A DNA stretch of 64,000 bases from Bagarius yarrelli (GCA_005784505.1 VCAZ01000019.1:1015001-1079000); one strand, 5' to 3'; shown: positions 25,925-40,428, counted from the first letter of the stretch. Made by a program: numbers and translations. The notes: generated by a model not told the origin, from the letters alone.

Positions 25925-28395
25925 CTCTCTCTCTCTCTCTCTCTCGCTTTTTCTCTTCATCTCTCTGTCTCTTTCTCTTTGTCTCTTTCTCCTCCTCTCT
26001 TTCTGTTTTTCTTTCTGCTTGTCTCTTTTTCTGCCTCTCTCTCTTTATCCCGCTCTTTTTTTTCTCTTTTATTTGTCTCCTGCTGTGTGTCTTTGTGTCT
26101 CTCTTTTTCTTCCCCCCTCTCACTTTTTCTGTATCTCTCTCACCCTCTTTCTTTTTTTCTCTCTCTCTCTTCCTCTGTCTGTGTCTCTTTCTTTTTATTA
26201 TCATTATTTCTGTCTCCTCTCTGACATAACAATGTTCTCTGAGAGTTTACACTTTAATTTTTTATTTATGTCAAACTCTCTAACTGTAGCACATTTTTAG
26301 AAAAGGTGATTTGCAAAGATTTACAAAAAGCAGGGACAGTACTAGTTGGTCAACTAATTTTTTTTTTTTTAGGAGTAACTTCATGAACGTATTTAGATAG
26401 AGGGTGACATCCTGCCTCAGCTTCTAACAATGGCGAACACTTTAGATCTCAATCAGGGCCTAGGGTTGCCAGGTTGGATTGAAAATCCCCAGCCCAACTA
26501 CAGCATAAAACCAGCCCATTAAAAAAATACCAGCTCAAAATGCGTAGTGTTTAAACTGGAAAAGGAATAAATACATTATCTCCTGCCTGTTGTATCAAAC
26601 AGCAGCCCATTTTCTTCTGGTCTGTCTTGTTCAAAAGAATCTTATTTGGGCGGGAACCCAGCCAATCTGGCAACACTGATTAGGGCAGGTCTATGCTAAA
26701 ATGGCAGTGTCAATTACTGATTGCGGGCGGGATCTGAAAAAGCATCTGAAAACAGGACATAATTTAACAAGATTAAAAGATTGTTATCATTATACGGTGG
26801 TTGTTTACACACTCTGCCAACACATACTTCAGTTCCAATAACTTGTAAAAGTGCATATGGCATCTAATGACCCCTTGAAATCTAATATGCATAAACACAG
26901 AACATTAAAAGCAATTATTTACTTAGAGATAGTTCAATATCCACAAAAAGTCAGAGTACACAAAACTTATTACACCCCTTCCCCCTCCCCCGACCCTCCC
27001 AAGAAAGTATATCACTGTATTTCTTTAACATGGTTTTTCATTCTTTTATTAGGGACAGAAGGGTGATCCTGGACTTTCGCCTGGTATAGCCCCCAAAGGA
27101 GCGAAGGTGAGTTAGAAAACATCGCCACAGTGCATCTATTCACACTCTTTTATGATATTAGAATATCAGTCTATCTAGCATCTTTAAAATATCAGTGTCT
27201 CCTGCAGAGTTCCATATCTAAGAATCACAGTTAATATATAGCAGGAAAGAGAGACCACATTTACATAACATTTATTATATTAATTGCTATATTTTATCGC
27301 TAGTTGAAGATGGTAATGCCTTATTCTGACCTTTAGTATAAGTATGTACAGTGTATCTGGAGACTAGGAGCATAAACAGGCTCACAAAGATTATTAACAC
27401 AGCGAATACAATTGTAATGGACCCCTAGAGGCAGCTGGTGGAACTGCATACAAACCAGACCAGAAGGAAAGCCTCACAAATAATTCAGGACCAAAATACA
27501 TTTAAAAACCGTCTTACACCGTCTGCACTTTATTAAATAAGCGATTCATAAACAAGTCTACGTACACTGTGCAACTAATTGCTGTTAGAGTGTTATTATG
27601 TCTCGTGGTGCGAGAAGTTCTTGTGCATGTACGTCTTGTGTATTAGACTGTGAAGTCAAGTGTGTTTGTGATATGTGTTTTTGTGGGGACAAAGATTTGT
27701 TTCCACATGATTAACAGTGGCAACTTGGTGGTGCTGGGAATCAAACCCTTGATCGATCTTCCAACACCTTTTAGCAGTCCAACACTCTAACCACTGCGCC
27801 CCCAATTCCCCTATAAAGTGCATGATTCTCCATGTGACGTTCATCAATCTCATAACATTCTAGCTATTAGCAGATAACAACAGATTTTATTAATTAATTC
27901 TTACAATTAATAGATTTCTTAGGTTAATATGGAAACATTGCGTTCTTCTCACACTGATCTTATAGGTAGTTAATTAGTTGTGACTGCTTCTTAACATTGC
28001 AAGACTTGAATATAAACTAAATTAATTAAAAAACTGACTAAAAGCACAGTGGTTAAGTTGTTGGAATGCTTATTGGAAGATCGGGGTTCGATTCCCAGCA
28101 CCACAGAGTTGCCACTGCTGGGCCCCTGAGAAAAGCTCTTTTTTAAGCCTCAATTGCTCAGTTGTATTATTGAGATAGAAATAAAGGTCGCTCTGGATAA
28201 GGAAAAAAACATTCTGTTCGATGATTTTATTGTGTTGTCTAGATAAAACTCATTGTTCCTAATGTTTGTGTTTGTTTGTAGGGAGATCTTGGTATCGTTG
28301 GTCCTGTTGGTTTGCCTGGTTTAGAGGGCGAAAAGGTAGGTTGCAAAACTGCTAACAAAAAAGATTCATATATAAACGTGAGGAAGCTTTTTATG

Positions 28396-28431
<36 letters not shown>

Positions 28432-28685
28432 TTTTCTCTCTCTTAGGCATACCTTTCCCACGTTTTAAAAAAGTACTTTATGACTTACTTTCCATTCCTT
28501 TGACATATAACCTGTGCTTTTTCCTAACACATACTGTAGCTTCTCACTGTGTGTTGTCATGGACGTGACTGTAAACAACGCAGGGAATCCCTACGGAGTG
28601 TTTAACAAAGCTGTGACGCAGAATCAGACACACACACACATTCCGACACGTCTTAATAGGTCCAAGTGCCTTTAAGCATCCTTTA

Positions 28686-28740
<55 letters not shown>

Positions 28741-31700
28741 CACAATAGATTGGGAAGGAACTGATAACTCTTAATTCTGTCTAATGAAAGTATATCAGTT
28801 CATTGATTATCCATAAATTAGTCATTTAGGACTTGTTTTTTAGCAGTCTAATCTTTCCAAAAACAAATCTTGAGGTAAAACTAATCCACGCTGATCTAAG
28901 CTAAACTCAGAACACTGACCTCGGACACATTCATAGTCGGATTCAGTGATTTCTGCTGCGTTTCTAAAAAAATGTTTTTACATTAATGCATTTGGTTTGT
29001 AAATTCTATTTTCTGAATCCTAATGTTTCAGCGTTTGCATGTTTGTGTTTTTTTTGGGCACAGTATCTCCTATAGAGCTCTGAAACAAACCCTTTTACCC
29101 CAAGACACCAACAGTATCACATTTCAGTGTCAAAACACTTTTGCTTTCACCTCACCTAAAAATAACTAGCAGGGGCGCCACGAAAAAGGGGGTTAAAGGG
29201 GACGTTTGAGGGGGTTGGAAAGTTAGAGTGATTCTAAGGGCCCACACACTTTGGGGGTCCCCAGAGATTTTTTTTTATTAGTAGTAAGACTTGATAGGGG
29301 GCCCAAATTCATATTCTTTCATAGGGCCCAAAATTGCTAGTGGCACCCCTGACAGACTCGGTTAGAGTTGAAACCAGAGAAGGCATTTGATGGTGTACTG
29401 TATATTTAATAAACCTAGAAGAGTAATAATATTAAAAAAGACTTAATAATGATGTCCAACCTCCGGTCTACAGACCGGTATCGGTCCATAGATCATTTGG
29501 TACAAGGGAAAAGAAATTGTTGTTAAACATATTTTTATAATATTATACTATTATAAATTGTTGTTTTATAATATTATATATTTTTCATTCATTAGTTTTC
29601 TAAATCTTATTTAAAAAAACCATTGCTTCCGCCCTCACCTCACTACCGCACTTGACTCTGGCACACTATTTTCTGAATCAGCAACACAAAAAAACCATCC
29701 AAAACAAAACTCATTGGAGAGCTTTTTTTTTAGGTAGGAACGAACGAGCAAACAAACGATGGGTCAGCAAAAGGATCACAGACTGCCAGCAAAAAGAAAC
29801 TGCATTTAAAATAAAATAATTTTAGATTCTTACCTGTTATTGTAATTGCCTTATATAAAGTGTAATTATAGCATTAAGATTACATCTGAGCAATTTGGGT
29901 TTAAGGGCCTTGCTCAGGGACCCAGCAGTGATAACTTGGTGGTGCTGGGAATCAAACTCTGATCTTTTAATTAGCAGTCCAACACCTTAAACACTGAACT
30001 ACCATTTTCATGTAAATTGCCTAAATATTACATTACATCAAATGCTATTATTCTGCACAGAATGTTATTCAATATAAGCAATTAATATAGTCTAATATAA
30101 ACCGAGAAGCTTAAACTATTGTTATCCGTTAATTCCGACTCGAGTACCTAAGGTTCCTTTCAGCTTTTACAAAAAACATCCCCCAAAAAGCCTGAAAGAC
30201 CTTTTAAATTCATAGTCTAACAAATTAAAAATAAAAATTTTAAAAGATATTAAAATGGGCAATTTTTTGCCCATAGGAAATAGCAATGAAACAAGGGAGA
30301 GAGAAAGAGAGAGAGAGTGGGGTGGGACTGAAAAGGACCCGAGCCGCAATCGAAACCGGGCCGCCGGAGCCGACCTATTACACTTCAGCGGCAGCCATAA
30401 AAATACTATTTTCTAAGTGTTCATGCTTAGAAATCCACACCATGATAAATTTTAGTCACATTACAGGAGGTGTAATATGGCGTTTGGATTATATTTGACT
30501 GTATTACAGTTTAGAACACATGTGATTTATGGATTTATTGTAATGTTTAGGAATAGAGTTATTGAGAAATTGATTGTTTTATTGCATCTGAATAACTTGA
30601 ACTTGTGTAAAATGTTTACACTCTCAATAACTCTCACTTTTATAACTTTAACAAAGATTAATTATAGTTAATTTATACAGTGAAGTCGATACTGTGTGAT
30701 TTTAGAATTAATTATTTAATTTCTGTATCTGAATCTCCAGAAAATCATCAAACACTGATTATCTCAGTTACGTCTTTATTCTATTGTATTTAGCCATCAT
30801 TATAATGTGTGTGTTAGATTTTACACAGATTCACCACAAACATTCTAAAATAATGAACTTTTACCCAATAAAGTGATTTAAGTCATCTGGTGAAATTATT
30901 GCATATTATGATATATAATTACAGAAAAACTAAATATCGCAATGTTAGTTTTTGTCTAATTATCGTGCAGCTTTAATTTTAACTCATGTAGACAAAAATA
31001 TCAGAACAAAACCTCCAGTGAGGATAAACAATTATGTAAAATTTGATTTTATGTATAGGAAATAAATACATGTAAGACATAATTAAAGTTTTTGCAGTGA
31101 AATTTCAAAACATTATTAGTCGGTAAATTACAGTTTTCTTTTATCACAACAAAATCTTTGTTGTAAATCCTGGAATACTATGTGTGTGTGTGTGTGCTTC
31201 CGTTGAAAACACTAATGAGAAAAGCAGCCAACCCTTAGAAACACAGCATGTAGTGTTTAATTTCACAACCCTGGCAAAAGTAGAGCAAAAGACAGAGAGT
31301 GTGTGTCAGCGTCTGTGAGTGTGTCTTTGAACGCGCATTTTAAGTACATGTTTTCGCATCTGAACGGATTTCCAGACACTAGCAGTTCAGGAAATGTACT
31401 GCCAAGACATAAATAACTATACACACACACACACACACACACACATCTTCGAGAGGACTTTTTACTGATTAATGATATTTTGGCTTTTTGCAATTTTTTA
31501 TTTGTTTATTATTAAATAGAAACTGCAGTTTTTTTGCACAAAAATCCACACACTGTTCATTGATAGAGACTGAAAGCATGTATTGTATGTCGCTAATGAG
31601 GGCGTCTGCCAAATGATGAAAATGTAATATTATCCTTGGAAGAACCATCCACTGACTTATTCACATGTATCTACACACACATTGATTCTCTCTCTAACAA

Positions 31701-32925
31701 ACTTTTAATTTTAACTTTTGACATTGATGGTATTAAGCAGAATCTCAGATTGCATCCAACTGAGCAGTTTAGTCTTAAAAGTTTTACTTAGGGGTCCAGC
31801 AGTGGCAGCTTGGTGGTACTGGGATTTAAACCCATGATCTTCCGATTAGCAAGCAAACACTGAACTATTATTTCCTCTAACCACTCTATCAAATTAGCTA
31901 CCTCTTTACCACTTTAAGGACCTTATGCCTAGACATAAATATAACCCTGACTTTAAAGGAATAGCTCACCCAAAAATGATTACTCTGTCATTAATTATTC
32001 CCCCCCCCAGGCCATGGTGTAGTGGGTTAAGGTCCCAGCACCCAAATGCGCAGCTGTGTTCTGGCAACCTGGGTTCTCAGGTCCTTTCTGGTCCCTCTCT
32101 CTCCTGTTTTATCTCTCTGGTCTATCAATAAAGACACATGCCCCAATAAATATCTTTAAAAAAATACTCCCCCTGGTGTTGTTCCAAACCCAAAAGACTT
32201 TTTATATTCAGAACACAACGCAAGATATTTTTGAAGATACCAGGATGATCGACAAAGTAATCTAGGTAACTTGTGGACATGCGTTCACACTGGTATGTGT
32301 TAAGCGTCATTATGCTGGATATGTGGCGATGGCTGACCCAAATCCGCCGTGATGACGTTGGACAGATACTGTCGTGAATGCATGTCCACAACATACGTAG
32401 TAAAGAGAAAAATGTGGAATAAAATCGTTATTTTTGTTTTTTGGCACAAAATGGTGCTTTCGTTTAATATTATAATATTACATGGTCCTTGAGCATGGCA
32501 GTTATCTTGCTGTTTATGGGATTTTCATTTTTGGATAAACTATTCCTTCAACCTTAGTAACCAAAATGCTACATTTGTTTGTTATTTGTTTGTAAATAGA
32601 GGCCAGTTTTTGTACACACTAATGAGCACATGCACGTTAGTTTGTTGGTTAGTTAGTTAATGTTAGTTAGGTTTTTCACTGCATTTGAAAAGTGGTGTCC
32701 CAGTGGTTAAGGTGTTGGACTGTGAAAGATTTTAGATCTGATTTAATCGTTATTTACAATCACATTATTATGTGTGGATTTAAACTTTCTTTTTCGCGGC
32801 AGTAAACTGTTGTTTTATGCCTAACACATGTATGTAGAGGTATGTTTTATTTATTTATGTTTTTTTTACAGGGACAAAAAGGCCACCCTGGACCACTGGG
32901 TCTCCCAGGGGAAGTGGTGAGTCTT

Positions 32926-32963
<38 letters not shown>

Positions 32964-33247
32964 TCTCTCTCACACACACACGTTTTTGGCATTTAGCAGA
33001 CAACCTTATATAGAGTGACACTGTATCTTATTTATGCAACTGAGCAATTGGGTGTTAAGGGCCTTGCTCAGGGGCCCAGTGGTGGTAGTTTGGTGGTGCT
33101 GGGAAGCAACATTTTGTTGCACTTGTAATTTAAAAGTAAAAAAATGTCTAGATAATTTTTTTAATAGCTTGTTAACCTCAAGATAACAGCACATGTAATG
33201 TTCATATGATAATACATTTGATCTCTCTCTCTCTCTCTCTCTCTCTT

Positions 33248-33292
<45 letters not shown>

Positions 33293-36200
33293 TGCTGTCT
33301 CTCAGGGGGAGCAAGGTCCTGATGGAAGTGCCGGTGCCAAAGGTTTTCCTGGCAGGCAGGTGCAGTAGATCTTTTGCCGTGAAGTGTTTGTCTGTGTGTG
33401 GGTTGGGGTTTCAGAGTGTTTGCTGTACGTATTTATTTGTCTGTTTGTCTTTCTGTCGAAAAAATGCCAAAAGACACAACTTTTGGGGCAAAAATGTATG
33501 CAATCTAAACTAATAATGCTGGGAATATGTAGCCTTTGATTTCATAAGAACAAATGCTTTGATGTATGTTTTTATACCAAAAGAGAATTTGGATTGTATT
33601 TTTCCTTGCTGTCATGCAAACTTTATCTACAGACTGTACATATTCCTATATAATGATAATGGAAAAACTCTGAAAGTGCATATTTGTATCTGAAATTCAT
33701 ATCCAAACCATGAACCCTGTAGAAATCACACCACTTTGATATGTAACCCTGTGGCGGGACATGTTTGTAGTACCTGAGCCTTCAGTGGGGATTTACCCGA
33801 CTGATACACCTCTTAATACCACCACTATTACGTTGCAATTATAGAAACCATCAATACTAAACAAACACACAATATAACACGGCGTGGAATTACAGACAGA
33901 GAGACATTTTACATATTAAGAGTAAAAACTATTTTTATTAAAGCAAGAAACCCCGTTTAGAGTATTAGAATTAATATTTATCTAATAACATGACAAAAAC
34001 ATAAAACATTCAAATAAAATACATCATACTCACCGAGATTCTGATTATTTATAGACAAAACCCACCCTCAGCTGTGTTTTGCTAGTCCAATTTGGCTATA
34101 ACAATTTTGCTCTGACCAACCAGTCAGAAGACGGAAAGCTGCTGATGTTATTGTGGGTCAGCTAGCTGGCCCTGGGGGGTGAATTTAAAATCTGATTGTT
34201 AAAGAAACAATCCCATTGCTGATATAGTTTCATGGGCAGCACTACTGATTCTGATGGCCACGGACAAATTAAATTAACATAGCGCCACATAGAGGCTGAA
34301 ATCTGATTGGACAAAAAAATCTAACTTCCACATACTGGAAGAAGTGCAGCAAGAAACACTACGAAATAAAGAAAATAAACTGTTGGGAATAAATTAATAC
34401 AATTTAACAAATATTATCAAAACAAATATTAGAATTTAGGTTGTAAATTTAGGTCAGCTTCTGATAGTGTTTAGGCAGCAGAGAAGGATTTTCTGGTCCT
34501 GGTGGCCCACCACAAAGCTCTCCTTACAACCTCTGGTGCCAAAAGTAATTTGACAATTTGCTGCCCTATTGCTCCATCGCCAGGTGTGTCTTATTTCCTT
34601 GGTTTACAGCTTAAGTATTTAGATTATCTGTTTTTCTTAACTCTTAAAGAAAAAAGTGTCCCTACGAAAAAGCTGTTACCTATGCTGTTATTATCTAAAC
34701 AAAATCAGAGAGATGTTTAAATCATGCGACACATTCTTAACAAAAAAAAAAGGACAATAAGCTAAAGCACACTTTAAAAGCAACCCAAATGTTTTTTAAT
34801 GCAAAGAAGTGCAATAATCCGCTATTAAATTCACCTGATTTGAATGCACAAACAGGAAGTAAAGATAGCTGCCCCATTAGTGCTACAGTGAGGTCTTAGG
34901 GTTCCAGACTTCAGGCAGTCACCTGACCTTATATTCATTGTTAAGTGAATAATTCCATTCAATATTGTGTGACAGACGATGCCACATTTTGTCAATAACC
35001 AAAAAACCTTTTGCAGCAACTGAGAGTCTAAAGTTTTCCAAGAACAAACTTCTTACTAGATGTTCGTTTCAGTAAACTTGTGGGTCTTTATACGGTTATA
35101 ACACAAAAGCCAATTGTGATTTGGATTATTATTTATTTTTATATTAATATATTATTAAACCTCAATTTCCAGCAATTGGTGTTTAAAAAATTAACCAAAT
35201 CACATCTTACCATACACCAGATGTCAATAAAGACCTGTATTGATTCAAGATCCTGTCTGAATCATCACCCTAAACACACCCACACCAACACACAGACTAT
35301 TGTTAACAATTATTTTAATTATAATCAAAAAGAGGGTTTGATTAATGTTCATTATCTAAAAAGAACTAAAAGTTAATTTATTAACGTTTATTAAATTTGT
35401 TTTTTGCCGAATTTGTAGGTCTGCCATAAACTTTGTATTTTGCATCTCAGACTTGTATCTCAGAATCAACCTAAAATAAATTATAAAAGCTTTGTTGTTT
35501 GGGGACATTTCTTGGACTTTATTGTGAGGAATAATCAGATTATTAATTTGTGGTATGTAATTTATCCTTTTATGTAATATTCATTTTTTTATTCAGTCAT
35601 TATTAGGACACACATTTTTTAAAACATTTGGCTATATAACCTTAAATTTATACAATCAAGATCAAGTTGAATTAATGAAAGAATAATAAGTGACCATATT
35701 TTAGTCATAATGCTATTTTTGACTCTTTCAAACGCAGTACACTGAAATTTTTACCTGTTTCTCACTGCTATATCATACATAACAATAGTTATGGCACATA
35801 GGGACTAGCGGCTCAAATAGCTACTGCTTTGGGTTGCTGATCAGAAGAAGTTGTCACCGTTGAGTTCTTTAGCAAAGTCCTTAACCCTGTTTTAATTAAT
35901 ATTTACATAATTATTAAACATTTCTTTCTTTTTTCAGGGGCTTCCAGGACCCATAGGGCCACATGGGCCAAAAGGTGCTCGGGTAAGTGCTAAGTCATTT
36001 TACTTTCAACACTCTCTATAGTCTTCATCACCCCAGCTGTGACCGTGGCAACAGATTGGGCTGTAATATTGGACTTGGCATGCATAGTTACTAGGCAACA
36101 GGCTTGTCCTCTCTGGTTATTATAAGGTGTCTGGTGTTTCTCTTGTGGTCTAGCTTGTTAAATAAGCTGATTAACTGGCTCTGCTGTAGAAATTATTACT

Positions 36201-39200
36201 TTCCCTCTCTGCTTTTTAAGGTTTTAAGTGTGTTGCCAGTTTAGGGTGATGATCACTGTGGTCACATGAGTCTTGTTTTCAGCTACATTTTTCTTATTCC
36301 ACACTTGCCACAGGTGGATAATACTAGCTATAACAATGACATAGATATAAAACTGACAGTAAATAAAAAATGCTGCGTCATCCAGGTATTAAGCAAAGAA
36401 TCACAGAACACTTTGCTCAAATGAATTGACCTCTAACTCTTAAGCTTTTGAAAGCATATTAAAGCAGTTCGCTGGAGACATTTACTGGACGGGTTCAAAA
36501 TTTACAGTCACTGGGGCAGCCCTTTGTCTTTGTACATATTCGCCCATCAGCTCTCTCAGATTTGCAAAGCAGGTAACTAATTAGTCAGGATCTGTGACCA
36601 GAATCAGTCAGGAACCACCTGACAGACCCTCCAGCGGCGATAACAGCAGCATGTATATCAGCGTGCTTATCCAGTACACCATGGTACCTAGTCTTCCTGT
36701 TTATTGCCACCTTACAACCACAATTTTATTGAGATTTTATATGATAGACCAACACAAAGTGGCACATAATTGATATACGGTTTTCAAAATTTTAAGCAAA
36801 TAAAAGTGTGGCATGCATTTGTATTCAGCCCCCTGTATTCCGATACCCCTAAATAAAATCCAGTTCCATTAATTGCTTTCAGAAGTCACCTAATTAGTTA
36901 ATAGAGTCCACCTGTGTGTAATTTAGTCCCAGGCTACACCTGTGTGTAATTTAGTCTCAGTAAAGGCTTCAGTGGTTTGTAAGAGAACACTAGTAAGAGC
37001 TTAAGCTATTTTGCAAAGAAAAATGAGCAAAATTCTCTAGTCTCTAGATGTGCAAAGCTGGTAAAGACATACCCCAAAAGACTTGCAGCAAAAGGTGGCT
37101 CTACCGAGTATTGAGGCAGGGAGGCTGAATACAAATGTACACCACAATTTTCAGATTTGGCACAAATTGCCTTTGTGGCAATCCTGAGTTTTCAAGTTTC
37201 AGGATTTCTAGTGATTCTCTGTACTTCCTGGCAAGGAGTGACGTTGCTGGGGCAAACCAGGTGGGCATGGATTAGCAACAGTGTGACATTATCGCTGGAC
37301 TTCATTTTGCTGTTGACCCTAACTATCTTACTCATCAAGAGGTCAATTTATGCCTGATACTTTCGAGACCTCGCAAAAGGATGTTCCCGTATGGCTTCTA
37401 AAGTTGTTTAACATGATGATGCAGCTTGGTTGATGGAGAGAAGGTGGCTATAAACAGACAGGACTGCTTTCCATTTTGTTGTGGTAAGTACTTGATAGGG
37501 CATTGAAGTGTCCGGTCAAGTCTTTTTTTTTTTTTAACAGTGGCTGGCCCCCAGAAGGTCTTACTTTACAATTTGGATTGGGGTCATCAAATGGGGACAA
37601 CTTGAATCAATAAGGATAAGAGGTTTGGCACTTGGATCTCTGACATGGACAACTTTTGCAGGTGTTTGTATCTGCACTGCAATTCCTCAACTGGGTACAT
37701 GTGCCTTGCTAGGCCTAACTGAGCAAAAGTTATGGCTTCTCCGATATTATAGACTCTTTCAGGTTGGCTGAGTGCTGAGATAGGGAAGGACACACATAAA
37801 CCTTGAAACACTTAGACCTTGTTGCATTATTCTCAGAGTAAGGCTCTCTGATGGACCCTGATGGAACTCTGATGGACAAAGTTGGAAGTCCTATACTAAC
37901 TTACTGCTCAGTCTGGCCACTTGTGGTCTGCACTGAAATTTAAGGCATCCCTCCTGCTCCAGTTGTTCTAGCATACCAACCTGTTCTAACATACCAAGGT
38001 ATTCGCAGCCTTGCAAATATCTGGGCTCATCACAGGTGAAGTCTGGAATAGAAACTTTGGAACCCCTATATAACATCGCTTCTCTCAGTGGTTGTAAATC
38101 AGTAAAGTTGTAGTCTCTTGGTGGTGGCAATGGAGTGGCTGCTGTATTACCAGAGTTTGATTAGGACTCAAGGGGTAGGATTAGACTTTGATTTCTGTAC
38201 ACCATTACTTGGCTGATAATTCTTCGATGCGGAAGGTGAAGATAACTGCTTCAGTTGTAGTTTATAAACAGGTTTCCCCCATAACATCTGTGCTATGCTG
38301 TTAAAAAGACATGATCTCTGCAAATCTCTCCATATGGCTCTCTCCCTCTATCCTTCATCTTCGAAGAATGTTAACTAGGCTGGTCAAGACATGGAAGATA
38401 AATCTCATATTCCTGTAGCCAGACAGGAGGATGACTTTGGGGGCGTGTACGAACATTATCTGGTCTAATGTCTCTGCCTGATGGAGCACAGATCATAGTT
38501 TTACACATAATACACCAGATTAAGTTTGTAATGACGATTTCAAGTGTTATCGGCAGTTTAAGGTAATTATCACTGAGGTGCATTGGTTAGAATGCATGAG
38601 TATTATTTTTATATACAGTGTCTTGAGGCCACATTTGTAACAGGTAGGTTCTTCAGAATAAAATAACAAACAATTCATTTGGTCTGTAATGGATAACTGC
38701 ATTTATAAATTGATAGCAATCTGCTTTAAATAATAAACTATCTGCAAACTATATGTTTGCCAAAAACTGTCATACATTACATGAATTATCATTTGTATAA
38801 TATACACAATAATGGTAACAAAAAAATAGAACTTTAGGTAGCAAACAGTAGATAACATGAGTAATATTAAAAACCACTCCTTTCCGCTCAGTTAATATAC
38901 ATAGAATGTAAGCATTTCTATACTCACTGTTTGGTGCATGAACATCTAGCAAAACTTAACTCTCACTGCTCAACAATTCACTCAAACTAAAATGTCCACT
39001 TACTTGTTAGTCTTTGAAGGCATAGTAAAGCAGTCCGCTAGCGACCTCTAATGGACCGGTTCATACATTCCTTTACAACAAGCTTATGTGCTTTATCTGA
39101 GGTACACTATATTGCCAAAAGTATTCACTCACTTGACTCGCATATGAACTTAAGTGACATCCCATTCCTAATCCATAGGGTTCAATATGACGTTGGTCCA

Positions 39201-40393
39201 CCCTTTGCAGCTATAACAGCTTCAACTCTTCTGGGAAGGCTGTCCACAAGGTTTAGGAGTGTGTTTATGGGAATTATTGACCATTCTTCCAGAATCGCAT
39301 TTGTGAGGTCACACACTGATGTTGGACGAGAAGGCCTGGCTCTCAGTCTCCGCTCTAATTCATCCCAAAGGTGTTCTATCGGGTTGAGGTCAGGACTCTG
39401 TGCAGGCCAGTCAAGTTCATCCACACCAGACTCTGTCATCCATGTCTTTATGGACCTTGCTTTGTGCACTGGTGCACAGTCATGTTGGAAGAGGAAGGGG
39501 CCAGCTCCAAACTGTTCCCACAAAGTTGGGAGCATGGAATTGTCCAAAATGTCTTGGTATGCTGAAGCATTCAGAGTTCTTTTCACTGGAACTAAGGGGC
39601 CAAGCCCAGCTCCTAAAAGACAACCCAACACCATAGTTCTCCTGGCAACCGCCACACCCAGACTTGTCCATCAGATTGCCAGAAAGAGAAGCGTGATTTG
39701 TCACTACAGAGAACGCGTCTCCACTGCTCTAGAGTCCAGTGGCGGCATGTTTTACACCACTGCATCCGACACTTTGCATTGCACTTGGTGATGTATGGCT
39801 TAGATGCAGCTGCTTGGCCATGGAAACCCATTCCATGAAGCTCTCTGTGCACTGTTCTTGAGCTAATCTGAAGGCCACATGAAGTTTGGCGGTCTGTAGC
39901 GATTGATTCTGCAGAAAGTTGGCGACCTCTTCGCACTATGCGCCGCCAAGAAAGAGCATCCGCTGACCCCGCTCCGTCAGTTTACGTGGCCTACCACTTC
40001 GTGTCTGAGTTGCTGTCGTTCCCAAACGCTTCCATGTTCTTATAATACAGCTGACAGTTGACTGTGGAATATTTAAAAGCGAGAAAATTTCACGACTGGA
40101 CTTGTTGCACAGGTGGCATCCTATCACAGTTCCACGCTGGAATTCGCTGAGCTCCTGAGAGCGACCCATTCTTTTACAAATGTTTGTAAAAACAGTCTGC
40201 ATGCCTAGGTGCTTGATTTTTATACACCTGTGGCCATGGAAGTGATTTGAACACCTGATTCCGATTATTTGGATGGGTGAGCGAATACTTTTGGCAATAT
40301 AGTGTATTAGAGGTAACTCTGTCCCCACTGACTGGAATTTCCTGTTTAAATTCCGCTTGCAAAGTCACTGCAGTCTTTTTGCCCATACCCACC

Positions 40394-40428
<35 letters not shown>

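Larger units (their letters stand above)
25826..27052 (+). other. col27a1 intron 5
   Basis: Holds the polypyrimidine tract and the MITE at 26460-26678; the rest is unremarkable. Confidence 0.65.
27107..28281 (+). other. col27a1 intron 6
   Basis: Holds SINE-A copies at 27713-27812 and 28046-28200; nothing else is recognised. Confidence 0.65.
28336..32871 (+). other. col27a1 intron 7
   Basis: About 4.5 kb. It holds CT/CA tracts (28397-28432, 28681-28743), a small MITE (29170-29351), SINE-A copies (29886-30005, 31760-31875, fragments 31585-31628 and 32695-32735), a CA tract (31411-31444) and a MITE with a nested SINE (31952-32551). No exon is seen. Confidence 0.65.

Noticed and set aside
25763..26300. 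Overlapping open frames rich in Leu/Ser/Phe or Arg/Glu/Lys
   Set aside because: Artefact of the polypyrimidine tract; only the first 63 bases overlap a real collagen exon.
28083..28105. tRNA gene candidates from B-box-like GGTTCGANTCCC motifs
   Set aside because: These motifs sit in SINE heads followed by conserved SINE bodies, with no complete tRNA cloverleaf.
37157..37357. 66-codon hydrophobic open frame on the + strand
   Set aside because: Lies antisense within the decayed LTR element; no independent support.
39051..39791. 246-codon open frame on the + strand
   Set aside because: It is the antisense of the Tc1 transposase relic on the minus strand.
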